Source: Verrucomicrobiota bacterium (GTDB taxonomy: Bacteria; Verrucomicrobiota; Verrucomicrobiia; Limisphaerales; J093). From it: 64,000 nucleotides of DNA. The translations under genes were made by a program, and so were the position numbers. The stretch covers positions 673,629-737,628 of the forward strand of contig JAOSKK010000001.1 of the NCBI GenBank assembly GCA_027493615.1. The letters run 5' to 3'. Position 1 is the stretch's first letter. Each line of letters begins with the position of its first letter. This document shows, one piece after another, positions 30,321 through 42,522 of the stretch. A model generated the notes under the pieces. The model saw only the letters and a program-made list of their open reading frames with translations. It searched no databases and was not told the DNA's origin.

Positions 30321-31202
30321 TTGAACTCCGTGAGGTCCGCACCGACGAAGTCGCGAAGCGTCTGGAGTGCGTTGCGCTTCAGCGCCGCTTTCCGTGCCGA
30401 CCCGAGCCGTGGCTTCACCTTGATCGAATTGCTCGTCGTGATCGCGATCATCGCGATCCTGGCGGCGCTGTTGCTCCCGGCGTTGTCGGCGGCCAAGGAA
30501 TCCGGCCGCACGGTGCGTTGTCTAGGGAACCTGCGACAGCTCAGCCTCGGGCTGGCGCTGTACGTGGATGACTACCGGGCGTATCCCATTTACACCTTCG
30601 ACCAGGATGGGTTCCTGGTTCCTCTGGGGTTTTGGCACCAGGAACTGCGTGCCTATACCCAAAGCGACTGGACCAACGAGCTCTATCGCTGCCCGTCGTA
30701 CAAAGGGCTGACGCTGCCCCCCACCGATTTGGGCGATCCGTTGGGGAGCTACGGCTACAACGCCAACGGCGTGCAGTTCGCCTTCAGCCGGCTGGGACTC
30801 GGGGGCTACCTCGCCGAACCGGACAACTGGGACTCCGCCGTCCCGATCCGCGAAGCCCAGGTCGTGAACCCCGCGGGGATGATCGCCTTCGGCGATGCCA
30901 ACCTGATGTGGCTCCTGGGGCCCATCGTGAAGGCCTTGTACGGGGTCGAGGCCCCCACGAGCTACACCGGCTTCTCCCGACTCGACCTCAACTCATGGTA
31001 TCGCTCCACGGGTCCGGGCTTTGGCGGGACGGCCGGGATCCTGCAGGCCACGCAGCGACGGCACAAGGGCCGCTTCCAAGTGCTCTTCACCGACGGCCAC
31101 GCCGAAAACCTCCCGCATGCCAAGCTCTTCGAGAAGTCGGATAGCGCGCTGCGCCGCTGGAACAACGACCACGAACCGCATCCGGACCAGCTCGTCCAGT
31201 GA
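30321..31202 (+). CDS. Prepilin-type N-terminal cleavage/methylation protein
   Basis: The TTG at 30321 opens the frame; GTG 30330 is an alternative. After a short basic leader the type IV prepilin motif is unmistakable: [20 protein letters not shown], cleaved between Gly and Phe by prepilin peptidase. The rest of the 293-aa protein resembles the many DUF1559-like or verrucomicrobial pseudopilins ([36 protein letters not shown]). It is probably surface-exposed or part of a pseudopilus. It is intact and begins 7 bases after the preceding stop, so it may be co-transcribed with it. Confidence 0.9.
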   Translation: MNSVRSAPTKSRSVWSALRFSAAFRADPSRGFTLIELLVVIAIIAILAALLLPALSAAKESGRTVRCLGNLRQLSLGLALYVDDYRAYPIYTFDQDGFLVPLGFWHQELRAYTQSDWTNELYRCPSYKGLTLPPTDLGDPLGSYGYNANGVQFAFSRLGLGGYLAEPDNWDSAVPIREAQVVNPAGMIAFGDANLMWLLGPIVKALYGVEAPTSYTGFSRLDLNSWYRSTGPGFGGTAGILQATQRRHKGRFQVLFTDGHAENLPHAKLFEKSDSALRRWNNDHEPHPDQLVQ

Positions 31203-31314
31203 CCGGCGCGGAAGTTCCGTCTAATCTTCTCGCGACCGCCGTGTCGATCCCGCAGGGTGTTGGACCGTTGAAGTCCGACCCTGCGGCGAGTGTGCGGTCG
31301 CCAAGTTACCGACT

Positions 31315-34300
31315 ATGAAGCGTGTCCTGTTGCTGGTGTTGCTGGTCATGATCACTCCCCATCTGCAAGCGGCGACGCCCCGCGAGGGCGACTGGAAGAA
31401 GGTCGAGGAGGCCGAGCAACAAGGCTTGCCCCAGAGCGCCCTGGCGGTGCTGGAGCCGCTCTTGCGTGCCGCGTTGGCGGACAGGGCCTGGGCGGAGGCA
31501 ACGCGCGCCCTGGTTCGCAAGGTGGCCCTTGAAGCCGAAATCCAGGGGGGCAACCCGAGGAGAAGATCCGGCGGCTCGAAGCGGCGCGGGCCGAAGCCCC
31601 CGTTGAGATCCGGCCGTTGCTCCACACGGTGCTGGCCACCTGGTACTGGCAGTACTTCCAACAGAACCGCTGGCGTTTCCTTCAACGTACCGCCACCGCG
31701 GAGGCGCCGGGCGAGGACTTCACCACCTGGGATCTGCGGCGGCTTTTTGCCGCCATCGACACCCAGTTCACCGCCGCGCTGGCTGCGGACCGCCAGCTTC
31801 AAGCCACGCCGGTCGGGGCCTTCGATGAGTTCCTCACCCGCGGGTCGATGCCCGACACCTACCGGCCGACCCTCTACGACTTCATCGCGCACGAAGCCCT
31901 CGCGTTCTACACCGCCGGCGAGCAGGCCGGCGCGCGGCCGCAAGACGCCTTCACGATCCCGGCCGAGAGTCCGATCTTTGACGACGCGGACGCGTTCCTC
32001 GCCTGGAAGCCGGTCACCTCTGAGACGAACGCCCCGGCGCTCCGGGCGATTCAACTGTACCAGGCGCTGCTTGCCTTCCACCGCAGCGACGCGGATCCCA
32101 CCGCCCGGCTGGACGTGGATCTGGCCCGGCTCGTGTGGGGCAGCAACGTGGCCTTCGGCGAAAGTCGAGACACGCGTTACGAGGCCGCCCTGAAGCGCTT
32201 CTCCGAGGTCAACGGCGACCACGAACTGGCGGCCCGCGCCCTCCATTACTGGGCCGAGGCGCGTTATCAGGAGGGCGAGTTCGCCGAGGCCCACACGCTG
32301 GCCCGCCGCGGCGCCACGGCGCACCCGTCAAGTGCGGGCGGGAAACTCTGCGCCAATCTCATCGCCCGCATCGAAGGGCGCTCCGCCAGCGTGGTGACCG
32401 AGCGCGTGTGGAATGCGCCCTGGCCCACCCTGCAGGTGCGCTACCGGAACGTGACGAACATCTGGTTCCGCGCCGTGCCTTGGGACTGGGATGAGTTCCT
32501 CGATCGCCGTCACCGACGGCCGGAGAACCTGAGTGTGGCCGAGCGCAATGCGGTGTTGAACCGAACCCCCGCGCTGACCTGGTCCCACCCGCTTCCGCCG
32601 ACGACCGATTTCCGGGAGCGCGTCGTCGAGCTGCCGGCGCCGACCTCGCTCAAGCCGGGTTTCTACTTCCTTGTGGCCAGCCATGACGCGGCGTTCAGCG
32701 ACCCGAACAATCAACTGTCCATGACGGACATCTGGGTCAGCGACCTGGCGTTGGTGATCCGCAATCGCGCCAGCCAGCTCGAGGGGTTTGTGCTCGACGC
32801 CGCCAGCGGCGAACCGATGGACCAGGCCGAGGTCAAGGCCTGGCATCTGGACAACCAGGGCAATCGGATCCCGATCCCGACCGCCCTCACCGATGCCAAC
32901 GGGTTCTTCACCCTCCGGGTCCCGGCCCGGCGCAACGTGCTCATCAAGGCGACGGCGCGTGACCAGTCGGTCGCCACTGCCGACGAAACCAGCCGTTGGG
33001 ATGAGGAGCCAGGGCGGCGGCCGTCTACGCAGACCGTGCTTTTCACCGACCGGGTCATCTACCGGCCGGGGCAGATCATCCAGTACAAGGGGATCTGCCT
33101 GCGCGCGGATCAGGACGCGGACAACTACGCCACGCTGGGGCGGGAGCGCGTGACGCTGGCCTTGCTCGATGTGAATGGACAGGAGATCGCGCGGCAACCA
33201 CATCGCGCAAACGACTACGGCTCCTTCAGCGGCAGCTTCACGGCCCCGCGCGGCCGCCTGGCCGGCCAGATGCAACTGGTGGTCGTGGAGGGGCCCCAAG
33301 GGCGGGCGGCGGTGTCGGTCGAGGAGTACAAGCGACCGAAGTTCCAGGTCCAACTCGCCGCGCCAGCCTCGGCGGCCAAGCTGGGCGGAGACGTCCAGGT
33401 GCCCGGCCAGGCCACCGCCTACACCGGCGCGGCCATCGACGGGGCGGAGGTGCAATACCGCGTCGTGCGCCAGGTCGTGATGCCCTGGTGGTGGGGAGGG
33501 GCTGGCGAAGCCGGGTCGGGCCTCCACGTGAGAGCCAGGAAATCGCGCACGGCAGCCTGCGCACGGGCACCGACGGACGCTTCACGGTGACCTTTGTGGC
33601 GCAACCGGACCGCACGGTTCCGGAAAGCGACGAACCCACCTTCGACTTCGTCGTGTACGCGGACGTGACCGATGGGGCGGGCGAGACACGCTCCGACTCA
33701 CGCGTGGTTCGGCTGGGCTACCGCGCCCTGGAGGCGCGCCTCAACGCGGCGGACTGGCAGACGGAGGACCAACCGGTGCGTTTGGAGGTCCGCACCACCA
33801 CGCTCGATGGTGAACCGCAGGTGGCGGAGGGCGTGCTGAAGGTGCATCTGCTCGTGCCGCCGGAGCGGGTCAGCCGCGGTTCGCTCGCCCCCCCTGTCCA
33901 CCCCGCCTGGTTCGCCAGGCAGGCCGGCATTGCACGCAACCCGGCTCGGCTGGCGGAAGACGCCCCCGAATCCGATCTGGCCGACCCCAACCAATGGCCC
34001 CTCGGGCCGGTGGTGGCCGAGCGCGGCTTCACCACGGACACCAACGGCGCGGCCACCGTGGCTGTCCCGCTTGCCGCGGGGGCTTATCGGGTGCTGCTTG
34101 AGACCCAGGATCGTTTCGGGAAGAAAGTCACCGGCTACCGTCCGCTCCAGGTAGTCAACCCGGCGGCCAGCCGGTTCGGGATCAAGGTGCCGCAGTTCCT
34201 CGACGCGCCGCGCTGGGAAGTCCAGCCGGGCGAGGAGTTCCAGGCCCTGTGGGGCACGGGCTACGAGACCGGGCGGGCGTTCATCGAGATCGAACATCGG

Positions 34301-37300
34301 GGCCGGTTCCTCGAGCGTTTCTGGACACGGCCCGGCGCCACGCAGGCCCAGATCCGGCGGACGGTGAGCGAGGCGATGCGCGGTGGGTTCACGCTGCTGG
34401 TGACCTTTGTCCGCGAGAACCGTGCCTACGTCACGACCCGCGACGTGCGCGTGCCCTGGCAAAACAAGGAACTGGAGCTGCGCTGGTCGCATTTCACCTC
34501 GAAACTCCAGCCGGGTCAGCCCGAGACGTGGACGCTCGAGATCCGGGGTCCGAAGGCCGCGGGACCGCAGGCAGAGCGGGTGGCGGCGGAGCTGGTGGCG
34601 ACGCTTTACGACGCCTCGCTGGACGCCTTCCTGTACCACGACTGGCCGACGGGCTTCGGCGTGTTTCGGGAGGAGCATTCGATGATTCATGCCACCTTTG
34701 CGAACAGCGCCCGCCCGTTTGGGGTGTTTCGCCACGACTGGCGGGTTGCTCAGACGCCGGTGGAGCTGAGCTACCGCAGCCTGCCGCCGGAGGCCCAGCG
34801 CGGAATGATGATGTTCATGCGGCGTTTGGCAGGTCGCGGAGGCGCGGGGATGGAGGCGCGTGTCGCCAATCTCGCCTTGCCCGCCAGGGCGGCCGTGGCC
34901 ACGGCGGCGGCGCCGCGACGGACGGAGGCGCACTCACTGGCGCTTGCCGAGGACGCCATCGCCTTCGGAGTTGCCGAGAAGGCTGCGTCCGTGGACTCCG
35001 AGGAGCGGGTTGGCGGCGGGGCGGGAGCCGGGCCCGCCAAGGTCGATCTCGGCCAGGTCAGCGCGCGGCGCAACCTGAACGAGACCGCGTTCTTCTTTCC
35101 GCACCTGACGAGCGATTCGAACGGCGTCGTCCGGCTGGAGTTCAAGATGCCGGAGGCGCTCACCGAGTGGCGTTTCCTCGGTTTCGCCCACGACCGGACG
35201 TTGCGCGCCGGTCTGCTCCGGGCCCGCGCGGTCACGGCGAAGGATCTCATGGTCCAGCCCAACCCCCCGCGCTTTCTGCGGGAGGGCGATGTGCTCGAGT
35301 TCACCGTCAAGGTGACCAACCAGGGCGACCAACCCCAGCAGGGTCAGGTGCGATTGACCTTCCAAGACGGGCTCAACGAGCAACCGGCCGACGCGCTGCT
35401 GGGCAACCACGTCCCTGAACAGTCGTTCGACGTTCCCGCACGCGAGTCGCGCACCTTCGCCTGGCGGCTCAGCGTGCCGGATGGTCTGTCGGTGCTGACC
35501 TACAAGGTGGTCGGGGCCTCGGCCACGGTGTCCGACGGCGAGGAGGGCTTCCTGCCCGTGCTCAGCCGGCGGGTCCTGGTCACTGAATCCCTGCCCCTCC
35601 CGGTCCGCGGGCCGGCCACGCAAGCGTTCGTGTTCGGCCCGCTGCTCGAGGCGGGTCAGTCGCCGACGCTGCGGCATCAGAGCTTGACGTTGCAGATGGT
35701 GTCCCAGCCGGCGTGGTACGCCGTGTTGGCGTTGCCGTACCTGATGGAATTCCCGTACGAGTGCAGCGAGCAGATCTTCAACCGCTATTACGCCAATGCA
35801 CTGGCGCGGTTCATCGCGAACTCCGACCCGAGGATCCGGCGCGTTCTTGACCTCTGGAAGAGCACGCCCGTGCTGGACAGCCCGCTCGAAAAGAACCCCG
35901 AACTCAAGAGCGTATTGCTCGAGGAGTCGCCCTGGTTGCAGCAGGCCCGCAACGAGAGTCAGGCCCGCAGAGACGTGGGCGTCTTGTTTGATGACAACCG
36001 GCTCACCGCCGAGCTCGCCCGCGCCTGGCAACAGCTCAGCGAGGCCCAGGTGCCCGAGGGCGGTTGGTCCTGGTTCCCCGGCGGGCCCCGCAACGACTAC
36101 ATCACCCTCTACCTCGTCGCCGGCTTCGGCCGCCTTCGCCACCTGGGGGTCGACGTGTCTCCGGAGCTTGCCCTGGCTTCCCTGGCCCGGCTCGATGCCT
36201 GGCTGGTCGAGCGGCACCGGCGGATCCTCAAAGATGCCCAGTCACCCGAGGACCATGTGCCCGGTCCGAGCGAGGCCCTCTACCTGTATGGCCGCGCCTT
36301 CTTCCTCAAGGAGCAGCCTGTCGCCGCGGAACACCAGCCCGCCGTGGATTCCTTCCTCGAGCGCGCCCGCCAGCATTGGGTCAAGACCGGCAATCGCCAG
36401 ACCCAGGGACACCTGGCCCTCGCCCTGCAACGGTGGGGCGACGCGTCGACCGCCCAGGCCATCGCACGGTCGCTGAAGGAACGCAGCGTGGTCGATCCGG
36501 AGCTGGGCCGGTTCTGGCGGGATGCCGAACGGAGCTGGTGGTGGTACCAGGCGCCCATCGAGACCCAGGCGCTCATGATCGAGGTGTTCGCCGAGGTCGC
36601 GCAGGATGTTCAGGCGGTCGAGGACTGCCAGGTCTGGCTGCTCAAGCAGAAGCAGACGCAGAACTGGAGGACGACCAAGGCGACGGCGGATGCGGTGTAC
36701 GCGCTGCTCTTGCGCGGCCGCAACCTGCTCGGGAACGATCAGCTTGTCGGACTCGAAGTCGGCGGTCGGGACGTCACTCCCGGCGCCGTCGCGCCCGGTG
36801 CGCGCCCGGACCCGCGGCCGGCGGTCGAGCCGGGGACGGGCTTCTATGAAGTGCGTTTTGTGGGTCCCGAAGTGAAGCCCGAGATGGGGCGGATCACGGT
36901 GAAGAAGACCGAGGCCGGGGTGGCCTGGGGCAGTGCCCACTGGCAGTACTTCGAGGATCTGGCCCGTGTGCCGGCTTACGAGGGCACGCCGCTCAAGCTG
37001 CGCAAGAGCCTGTTCGTCAAGCAGCACACGGCGTCCGGACCGGTCTTGAACCCGGTGCGGGAGAGTGTGGCGGTGGGCGATGAGCTGGTGGTCCGTCTGG
37101 AGTTGCGGGTGGACCGGGACCTCGAGTACGTCCATCTCAAGGACCAGCGCGGGAGTGGCACCGAGCCGGTCAACGTTCTGAGCCAGTACCGCTACCAGGA
37201 TGGCTTGGGGTACTATGAGACGACGCGGGACGCCGCGACGCATTTCTTCCTGGATTACGTGCGGCGGGGCACCTACGTGTTTGAGTACTCGACGCGGGTG

Positions 37301-37402
37301 CAGCATCGGGGCGAGTACCAGACGGGGGTGGCGAGCATCCAGTGTCTCTATGCGCCGGAGTTCAACAGCCACAGTGCGAGCATGTTACTGCGAGTTCACT
37401 GA
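31315..37402 (+). CDS. Bacterial alpha-2-macroglobulin family protein (two frameshifts)
   Basis: ATG 31315 gives a signal peptide (MKRVLLLVLLVMITPHLQA). The ~2,000-aa protein follows the bacterial alpha-2-macroglobulin layout: macroglobulin domains (RNRASQLEGFVLDAASGEPM, VIYRPGQIIQYKGI), the bait-like variable region near 34800-35050, the ATSDSNGVV/LTEWRF-type segment (PHLTSDSNGVVRLEFKMPEA) and the thioester region PYECSEQIFNRYYANALARF with CSEQ (CxEQ). The complement-like helical domain follows. Frames join near 31553 (one G lost) and near 33500. Family members trap proteases in the periplasm. No penicillin-binding protein 1C partner lies next to it. Confidence 0.92.
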
Positions 37403-37527
37403 TCGCCTCTCCCCAGGGGTCAGTCAATAGTATTGTGCTATTTGGGATCGGCCTTCAGTTCACAAGGACTGACCTGACTGATTCGGGGTTCGACAGTTTC
37501 CTAGCGGGTTTGCATAGTCCCGCACGC

Positions 37528-38409
37528 ATGAAGTCGATGACCGGCTATGGTCGCGGCGAGGCGTCCCGCGACGGGTTCAAGGTGACGGTGGAAGTCAGCT
37601 CGGTGAACCGCAAGCAGAGCGAGGTCTACCTGAGCCTGCCGCGGGAACTGGAGCCGCTCGAGGCGCGCATACGCGAGACCATCCATCAGCAGGTGGCGCG
37701 CGGCCGGCTTTCCGCCAAGATCCAGCTCGAAACCAAGGGCAACGCCTGGCGTGGTCGGGTCCGGTTCAATGAGCCGCTGGCGCGCGCCTACGCGGCGGAG
37801 TTCACCAAGCTGTCCCGCTCGCTGCGCCTGTCCGGGGGGTCACCCTTGAGAGTCTCCTGCGCCTGCCGGGCGTGGTGGCCACGGATGAGCCGGAGGCGGG
37901 CCTCAAGATCCTTTGGCCGCTGGTCGAAGCCGCGCTCACCCAGGCCCTGGCCCGTCTGTTGAAGACCCGCGAGAAGGAGGGGTCGCACCTGGCCCACGAC
38001 CTGAAGACCCGCATCCACACGCTGCGCCGGTTGGTCGGCCAGATCCGCCGCCGTGCCCCTCGGGTCAGTCGGGACTACCACGCCAACCTTCTGGACCGGA
38101 TCCGGGCTGCCGGGCTCGAAGGGGTGCGTGCGGACGATGACCGGGTCATCAAGGAAGTCGTTTTCTTTGCCGATCGGGCGGACATCACCGAGGAACTCAC
38201 CCGCCTGGAAAGCCATTTCGTCCAGTTCGACGACTGCGTTCAGTCCACGGAGGCCGTCGGCCGGATGCTGGACTTCCTTGCGCAGGAGATGGGGCGGGAA
38301 ATCAACACCATTGGGTCCAAGGCGAACGACGCGACGATTTCCCCGCGCGGTGGTGGCGCTCAAGGCGGAGCTCGAGCGGTTCCGGGAGCAAGTCCAGAAC
38401 GTCGAGTGA
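37528..38409 (+). CDS. yicC: YicC family endoribonuclease-type protein (two frameshifts)
   Basis: Starts at ATG 37528, the standard MKSMTGYGRGEA opening of the family. A G run one base short at 37834-37839 separates SLRLSGG from VTLESLLRLPGVV, and an extra C near 38342 separates NDATIS from RAVVALKAELERFREQVQNVE. The C-terminal DUF1732 region is clear (MGREINTIGSKAND). YicC proteins are stress-linked RNases in Enterobacteria and commonly sit upstream of gmk, as here, with three bases between stop and start. With both shifts repaired the length is typical (about 293 aa). Confidence 0.92.
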
Positions 38410-38412
38410 ACC

Positions 38413-39036
38413 ATGCCCGGGCCCACGCAGCCGGTGTTGCTCCTGATCGCGGCGCCGTCCGGGGGCGGCAAGACGACGGTGTGCCAGCAGTTGCTGGCGA
38501 CGGTGCCGGGTCTGTCGCGGGTGGTGACCTGCACCACACGTCCGCCGCGCCCGGGGGAGCAGGCGGGTGTGGACTACCATTTTCTGGCGGAGGCCGAGTT
38601 CGAGCGTCGGGTGGCGGCGGGGGCGTTTCTCGAACACGCCTGCGTGTACGGGCATCGCTACGGCACCTTGCGGGCGGAGGTGCTCACCCGTCTGGAGGCG
38701 GAACGGAATGTGCTACTGAACGTGGATGTGCAAGGTGCCGCCAGCATACGCGCCCTGGCTGCGGACGTGCCTGCGTTGCGGGCGGCGCTGGTGACCGTGT
38801 TTCTGACGCCTGCCAGCCTCGACGTGCTCGCGGAGCGTCTCGCCCGTCGTGGGCAGGATGCCCCTGACGTGGTGGCCCGCCGCTTGGCGGCGGCGCGGGA
38901 GGAGATCGCGCAGTGGCGCCACTTTGATTATCTGGTGCCGAGCACGACGATGGCCGAGGATCTTCGCCGCGTGCGGAGCATCCTTGAGGCCGAACAACTG
39001 CGGACGTCCCGGGTCAACGTGGCACCGGGAGGCTGA
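38413..39036 (+). CDS. gmk: Guanylate kinase
   Basis: Intact 207-aa enzyme from ATG 38413. P-loop APSGGGKTT, the GMP-binding TCTTRPPRPGE and DYHFL, and the ALRAAL-VFL/RLARRGQD lid region are present, and VLLNVDVQGAASI is the Walker-B-like strand. It phosphorylates GMP to GDP. Its position between yicC and a CoaC protein follows the widespread yicC-gmk-rpoZ-coaBC order, here without a visible rpoZ. Confidence 0.97.
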   Translation: MPGPTQPVLLLIAAPSGGGKTTVCQQLLATVPGLSRVVTCTTRPPRPGEQAGVDYHFLAEAEFERRVAAGAFLEHACVYGHRYGTLRAEVLTRLEAERNVLLNVDVQGAASIRALAADVPALRAALVTVFLTPASLDVLAERLARRGQDAPDVVARRLAAAREEIAQWRHFDYLVPSTTMAEDLRRVRSILEAEQLRTSRVNVAPGG

Positions 39037-39071
39037 AGGGCTCTGGCGGCGTTGGCGGGGGCCCGAACGAC

Positions 39072-39619
39072 ATGAAGCACATTGTCCTGGGTGTGACCGG
39101 TTCGATTGCGGCCCACCGCGCGGTGGATCTGGCGAGTTTGCTCACCAAGTCGGGGGGGCGGTGCATGTGGTGTTGACGGCCGATGCGCAGCGGTTCGTGA
39201 CGGCGGTCCCGTTCAAGACCCTGTCGCGCCATCCGGTGGTGACCGACCTTTACGACGAGGTGGACGGCTGGCAACCGGTGCACATCCGGCTGGCGGACGA
39301 GGCGGATCTTCTGCTGGTGGCTCCGGCGACGGCGCATTCGCTGGCGCGGCTGGCGCTGGGCTTGGCCGATGACGCCCTGGGTTGCATCGCGCTCGCGCTC
39401 CGTCCCGAGGCAAAGGTGCTGCTGGCGCCGGCGATGAACGGCAAGATGTGGCTGCACCCGGCCACGCAACAGCACGTGAAGACGCTGCGGGAGCGCGGTT
39501 GTGAGTTCATCGGTCCGGAGACGGGCACCCTGGCGTGTGGCTACGAAGGGGTGGGCCGGCTCTGGCCGGTCGAGGCCATCGCCGCCCGGGCGTTGGCGTT
39601 GTTGGGCGGGGGCTCTTGA
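39072..39619 (+). CDS. coaC: Phosphopantothenoylcysteine decarboxylase-type flavoprotein (CoaC half; one frameshift)
   Basis: ATG 39072 begins MKHIVLGVTGSIAAHRAVDL. The G7 run at 39152-39158 is one base short; repaired it reads TKSGGAVHVVLTADAQRFV. FMN-binding HFCD-family motifs follow: LLVAPATAHSLARLALGLAD, VLLAPAMNGKMW, and the LERGCEFIGPETGTLACGYEG clamp (active-site Cys in TLACG). At about 183 aa it covers only the decarboxylase (CoaC) half, without the synthetase CoaB. Decarboxylation of phosphopantothenoylcysteine is step four of coenzyme A synthesis. CoaB must be elsewhere. Confidence 0.88.
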
Positions 39620-39644
39620 ACGTACGTGGCGTGGTGGCCGCCCC

Positions 39645-41089
39645 ATGAGTCTTCCGCGCTGGCAGCAATACAAGACCGCGTTGCAGCGGTGGGCCACGGC
39701 ACGCGAGGCGGCGCGTCGCACCGCCAGCGGGGCCCGGTTCTACGAGAGCGACCTGGTGCTGGTGGTCAAGGCCATCGTCATCGGGTTGCTGACCTATTAT
39801 CTCTTCTGGTCGGATCTCCTGGGCGATCGCGCCCCGCTCTGGCTCGAGCCGGAGGGGCGTCCGCCGCCGCCGATCCATGCGGCGTGGCAGGAGGCGCTGC
39901 AGACGGTCCGGGTGCTGTTCGTGATCTACGTGGCCATCACGGTGGGCACGGCGTTGCTGCTTCTGGGGGCCCAACACCTCAAGCCGCCGACGTTACAGGC
40001 GCTGGTCTTCGGGGTCGCCCTGCTTGATGCCTGGTTTCTGGCCGCCATCGTGGCGCTCACGGGGGCATGGACAGCGTGCTCTACTGGCTCTACGTCGTCC
40101 TTGTCATCCGCAACTGCGTGAGCGTGCCGGCGACGGCCCCGCAGGCCGCACTGAACCTCCTCACGATGCTGGCCTACGCTGCCGGTGCCGTGGCGGATGC
40201 GATGATCGCCCAACTCGACGCCGTGGGGCCTGCGGCCAACGCGAACGCGTTGCCCGACGCATTCACGCTGGCGGCCGGGATGGGGCGCCCCTTCTATCTG
40301 CGCATCGCCCTCTTGCTGGCGGTGGCCCTCTGGAGTTACGGGCTGCAGGTGCTCCTTGAACGGCGGCGCCGGACCAGCGAGGAGCAGCGGGAACTGGCCT
40401 TGCGCACCGAACAACTGGCCGCCGCGGGGCGCCTGGCCGCGGAGATTGCGCACCAGCTCAAGAACCCGCTGGCCATCATCAATACCGCCTCCTACACCCT
40501 TCAGAAGACCGTCAAGGAGGGCAAGACCATCACCCAGCAGATCCAGCTCATCCGGGAGGAGGTGGAGCGTTCCGACCGGCTCATCACCGAGTTGATGGGC
40601 TACGCCCAGCTCGTCGAGGGCCGGGTCGAGAAGCTCGATTTGAAGGAAGAGCTCGAGCGCGCCATCGCTCATGTGTTTCCCCCGGCCGTCGAGTACGAGG
40701 TGAAGATCCACCGGGATTACGCGGCCGGGCTGCCCGACCTCCTGGCCCAGCGCAACCACCTTCAGGACGCCTTTGTCAACGTGCTCCAGAACGCCCGCGA
40801 GGCGCTCCAGGGCCGGGGCAACCTCTGGGTCAGCACCCGGCAGGGCGAGAACTTCTCCGTGCTGGTGATCTTCGAGGATGACGGTCCGGGGGTACCGCCG
40901 GACCTTCGCGAACGGATCTTCGAGCCTTACTTCACGACCCGCGAGAAGGGCACGGGCCTCGGTCTGGCCATCGTCAAACACAACCTCGAACTCTACGGCG
41001 GCTGGGCGTGGGTGGAATCGGAGCTTGGACAAGGCGCGCGCTTCATTTTACAGTTTCCGGCTCGCACGCTGATGCGCCTGCGCCCATGA
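39645..41089 (+). CDS. Sensor histidine kinase (one frameshift)
   Basis: ATG 39645. The N-terminal half has about five hydrophobic segments (VVKAIVIGLLTYYLFW, VLFVIYVAITVGTALLLL, LDAWFLAAIVAL, IALLLAVALW), followed by the kinase core with H-box EIAHQLKNPLAI, N-box NVLQNAREALQG, DDGPGVPPDL and GTGLGLAIVKHNLELYGG. The shift is at the G5 run 40061-40065 (one G short, TGGMDSVLYWLYVV). The ATG of the next gene overlaps its TGA (ATGA at 41086-41089). The overlap and domains indicate a cognate pair with the sigma-54 regulator. The signal is unknown. Confidence 0.92.
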
Positions 41090-42522
41090 CCGACCCGCTG
41101 CCGCCCTTGTTGTTCGTGGATGACGACAAGAATGCCCGTCGTGCCTTTGAAGGCATGATGGGCGCGGTCTGTCCCGAGCACGAGGTGCGCACGGTCGAGT
41201 CGGCCGAGGCGGCCCTCAAACTGCTGGCCTCCGAGGAGTTTTTCATGGTGATCACCGACGCCCGGCTCGGGGGCATGACCGGCTACGAGTTGCTGAAGCA
41301 GGTCAAGGCGCGCAAGCCCGAGTTGCCCGTCCTCATGATCACGGCCTACGACACCTCCGCCCTGGCCGTCGAAGCGATGAAGTCGGGCGCCATCGATTAC
41401 CTCCCCAAGCCCTACGATCCCGAGCGCCTGCGGCAGGCCATCGGCTGGTCGGCCCGCGATTACCGCAAGAACCGCGAAATTGCCGCGCTCCGCGCCCGCA
41501 TCGGGGAGGCGGTCAGCCTGGATCAAATCATTGGGGAGTCGCCGGCGATGGAGGCGCTCCGGAACCTCATCAGGACCGTGGCGCCCACCCACGCGACGGT
41601 CCTGATCCTCGGCGAGAGCGGTACCGGCAAGGAACTCGTGGCCGGCGCCATCCACGGCCTCAGCCAGCGCCGTGACAAGAACTACGTCCGCATCAACTGC
41701 GCGGCCATCCCCGAGACGCTGCTTGAGAGCGAGCTTTTTGGGCACGAAAAGGGCTCCTTCACCGGGGCGCTTCGTCAGAAGGCTGGCCGCGTGGAAGAGG
41801 CGGACGGCGGCACGATCTTTCTGGATGAGATCGGCGACATGAGCCGGCCGCTGCAGGCCAAGCTCCTCCGCTTTCTGGAGGACGGCAGTTTTACCCGGGT
41901 GGGCGGGAACCAGGAACTGCGCGTCAACGTGCGCCTCATCGCCGCCACCAACCGCGACATTATCCAGGCCATCCGCCAGAACCACTTTCGCGAGGACCTC
42001 TTCCACCGCCTCAACGTGGTCCAGTTCCGCCCGCCGCCACTCCGCGACCGGGGCGAGGACATACTTCTCCTGGCCCGGCATTTCCTGCGCCACTTCAGCG
42101 CCGCGACCAACAAGGACCTGCAGACCATCGCTCCCGCGGCCGCCGAGAAGCTGATGGCCCACCATTGGCCCGGCAACGTCCGGGAGTTGCGCAACGTCAT
42201 CGAGCGCGCCGTCATTCTGGCAGAGGGCACCGTCCTCGAGCCGCAGCACCTCCCGGACTTCACCGTCGAGAACCGGCTGCGTCCCCCGGCGGTCGCCGAA
42301 CCGCCCGCGCGCTCCGGGGGTTCGCTCGAGGAGCAGTTGGCCGCGTACGAACGCCAGCTCCTGCTGGCCCACCTGGAACGGAACCGCCGTGATCTGGCGC
42401 GCACCGCCGAAGACCTGCACATCAGCGTCCAGACCTTGCGCTACAAACTCCAAACCCTCAGCATCCCTGCCGGCCCGCCTGGCGAAGCCGAAGCGCCGGC
42501 GCGTGGGGAACGCGATCCATGA
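41086..42522 (+). CDS. NtrC-family sigma-54-dependent response regulator
   Basis: Intact 478-aa protein beginning at the ATGA overlap. Receiver: FVDDDKNARRAF, phospho-acceptor Asp in MVITDARLGG, YLPKPYD. AAA+ domain: Walker A GESGTGKE, the sigma-54 contact loop GSFTGA, Walker B GTIFLDEIGD. C-terminal Fis-type HTH: ARTAEDLHISVQTLRYKLQ. It should activate sigma-54-dependent promoters when phosphorylated by the upstream kinase. The ORF chain that follows (small protein, hpnD, hpnK) suggests these genes are co-transcribed, and perhaps controlled by the system. That is inference; no sigma-54 promoter was found in the chain. Confidence 0.95.
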   Translation: MTDPLPPLLFVDDDKNARRAFEGMMGAVCPEHEVRTVESAEAALKLLASEEFFMVITDARLGGMTGYELLKQVKARKPELPVLMITAYDTSALAVEAMKSGAIDYLPKPYDPERLRQAIGWSARDYRKNREIAALRARIGEAVSLDQIIGESPAMEALRNLIRTVAPTHATVLILGESGTGKELVAGAIHGLSQRRDKNYVRINCAAIPETLLESELFGHEKGSFTGALRQKAGRVEEADGGTIFLDEIGDMSRPLQAKLLRFLEDGSFTRVGGNQELRVNVRLIAATNRDIIQAIRQNHFREDLFHRLNVVQFRPPPLRDRGEDILLLARHFLRHFSAATNKDLQTIAPAAAEKLMAHHWPGNVRELRNVIERAVILAEGTVLEPQHLPDFTVENRLRPPAVAEPPARSGGSLEEQLAAYERQLLLAHLERNRRDLARTAEDLHISVQTLRYKLQTLSIPAGPPGEAEAPARGERDP

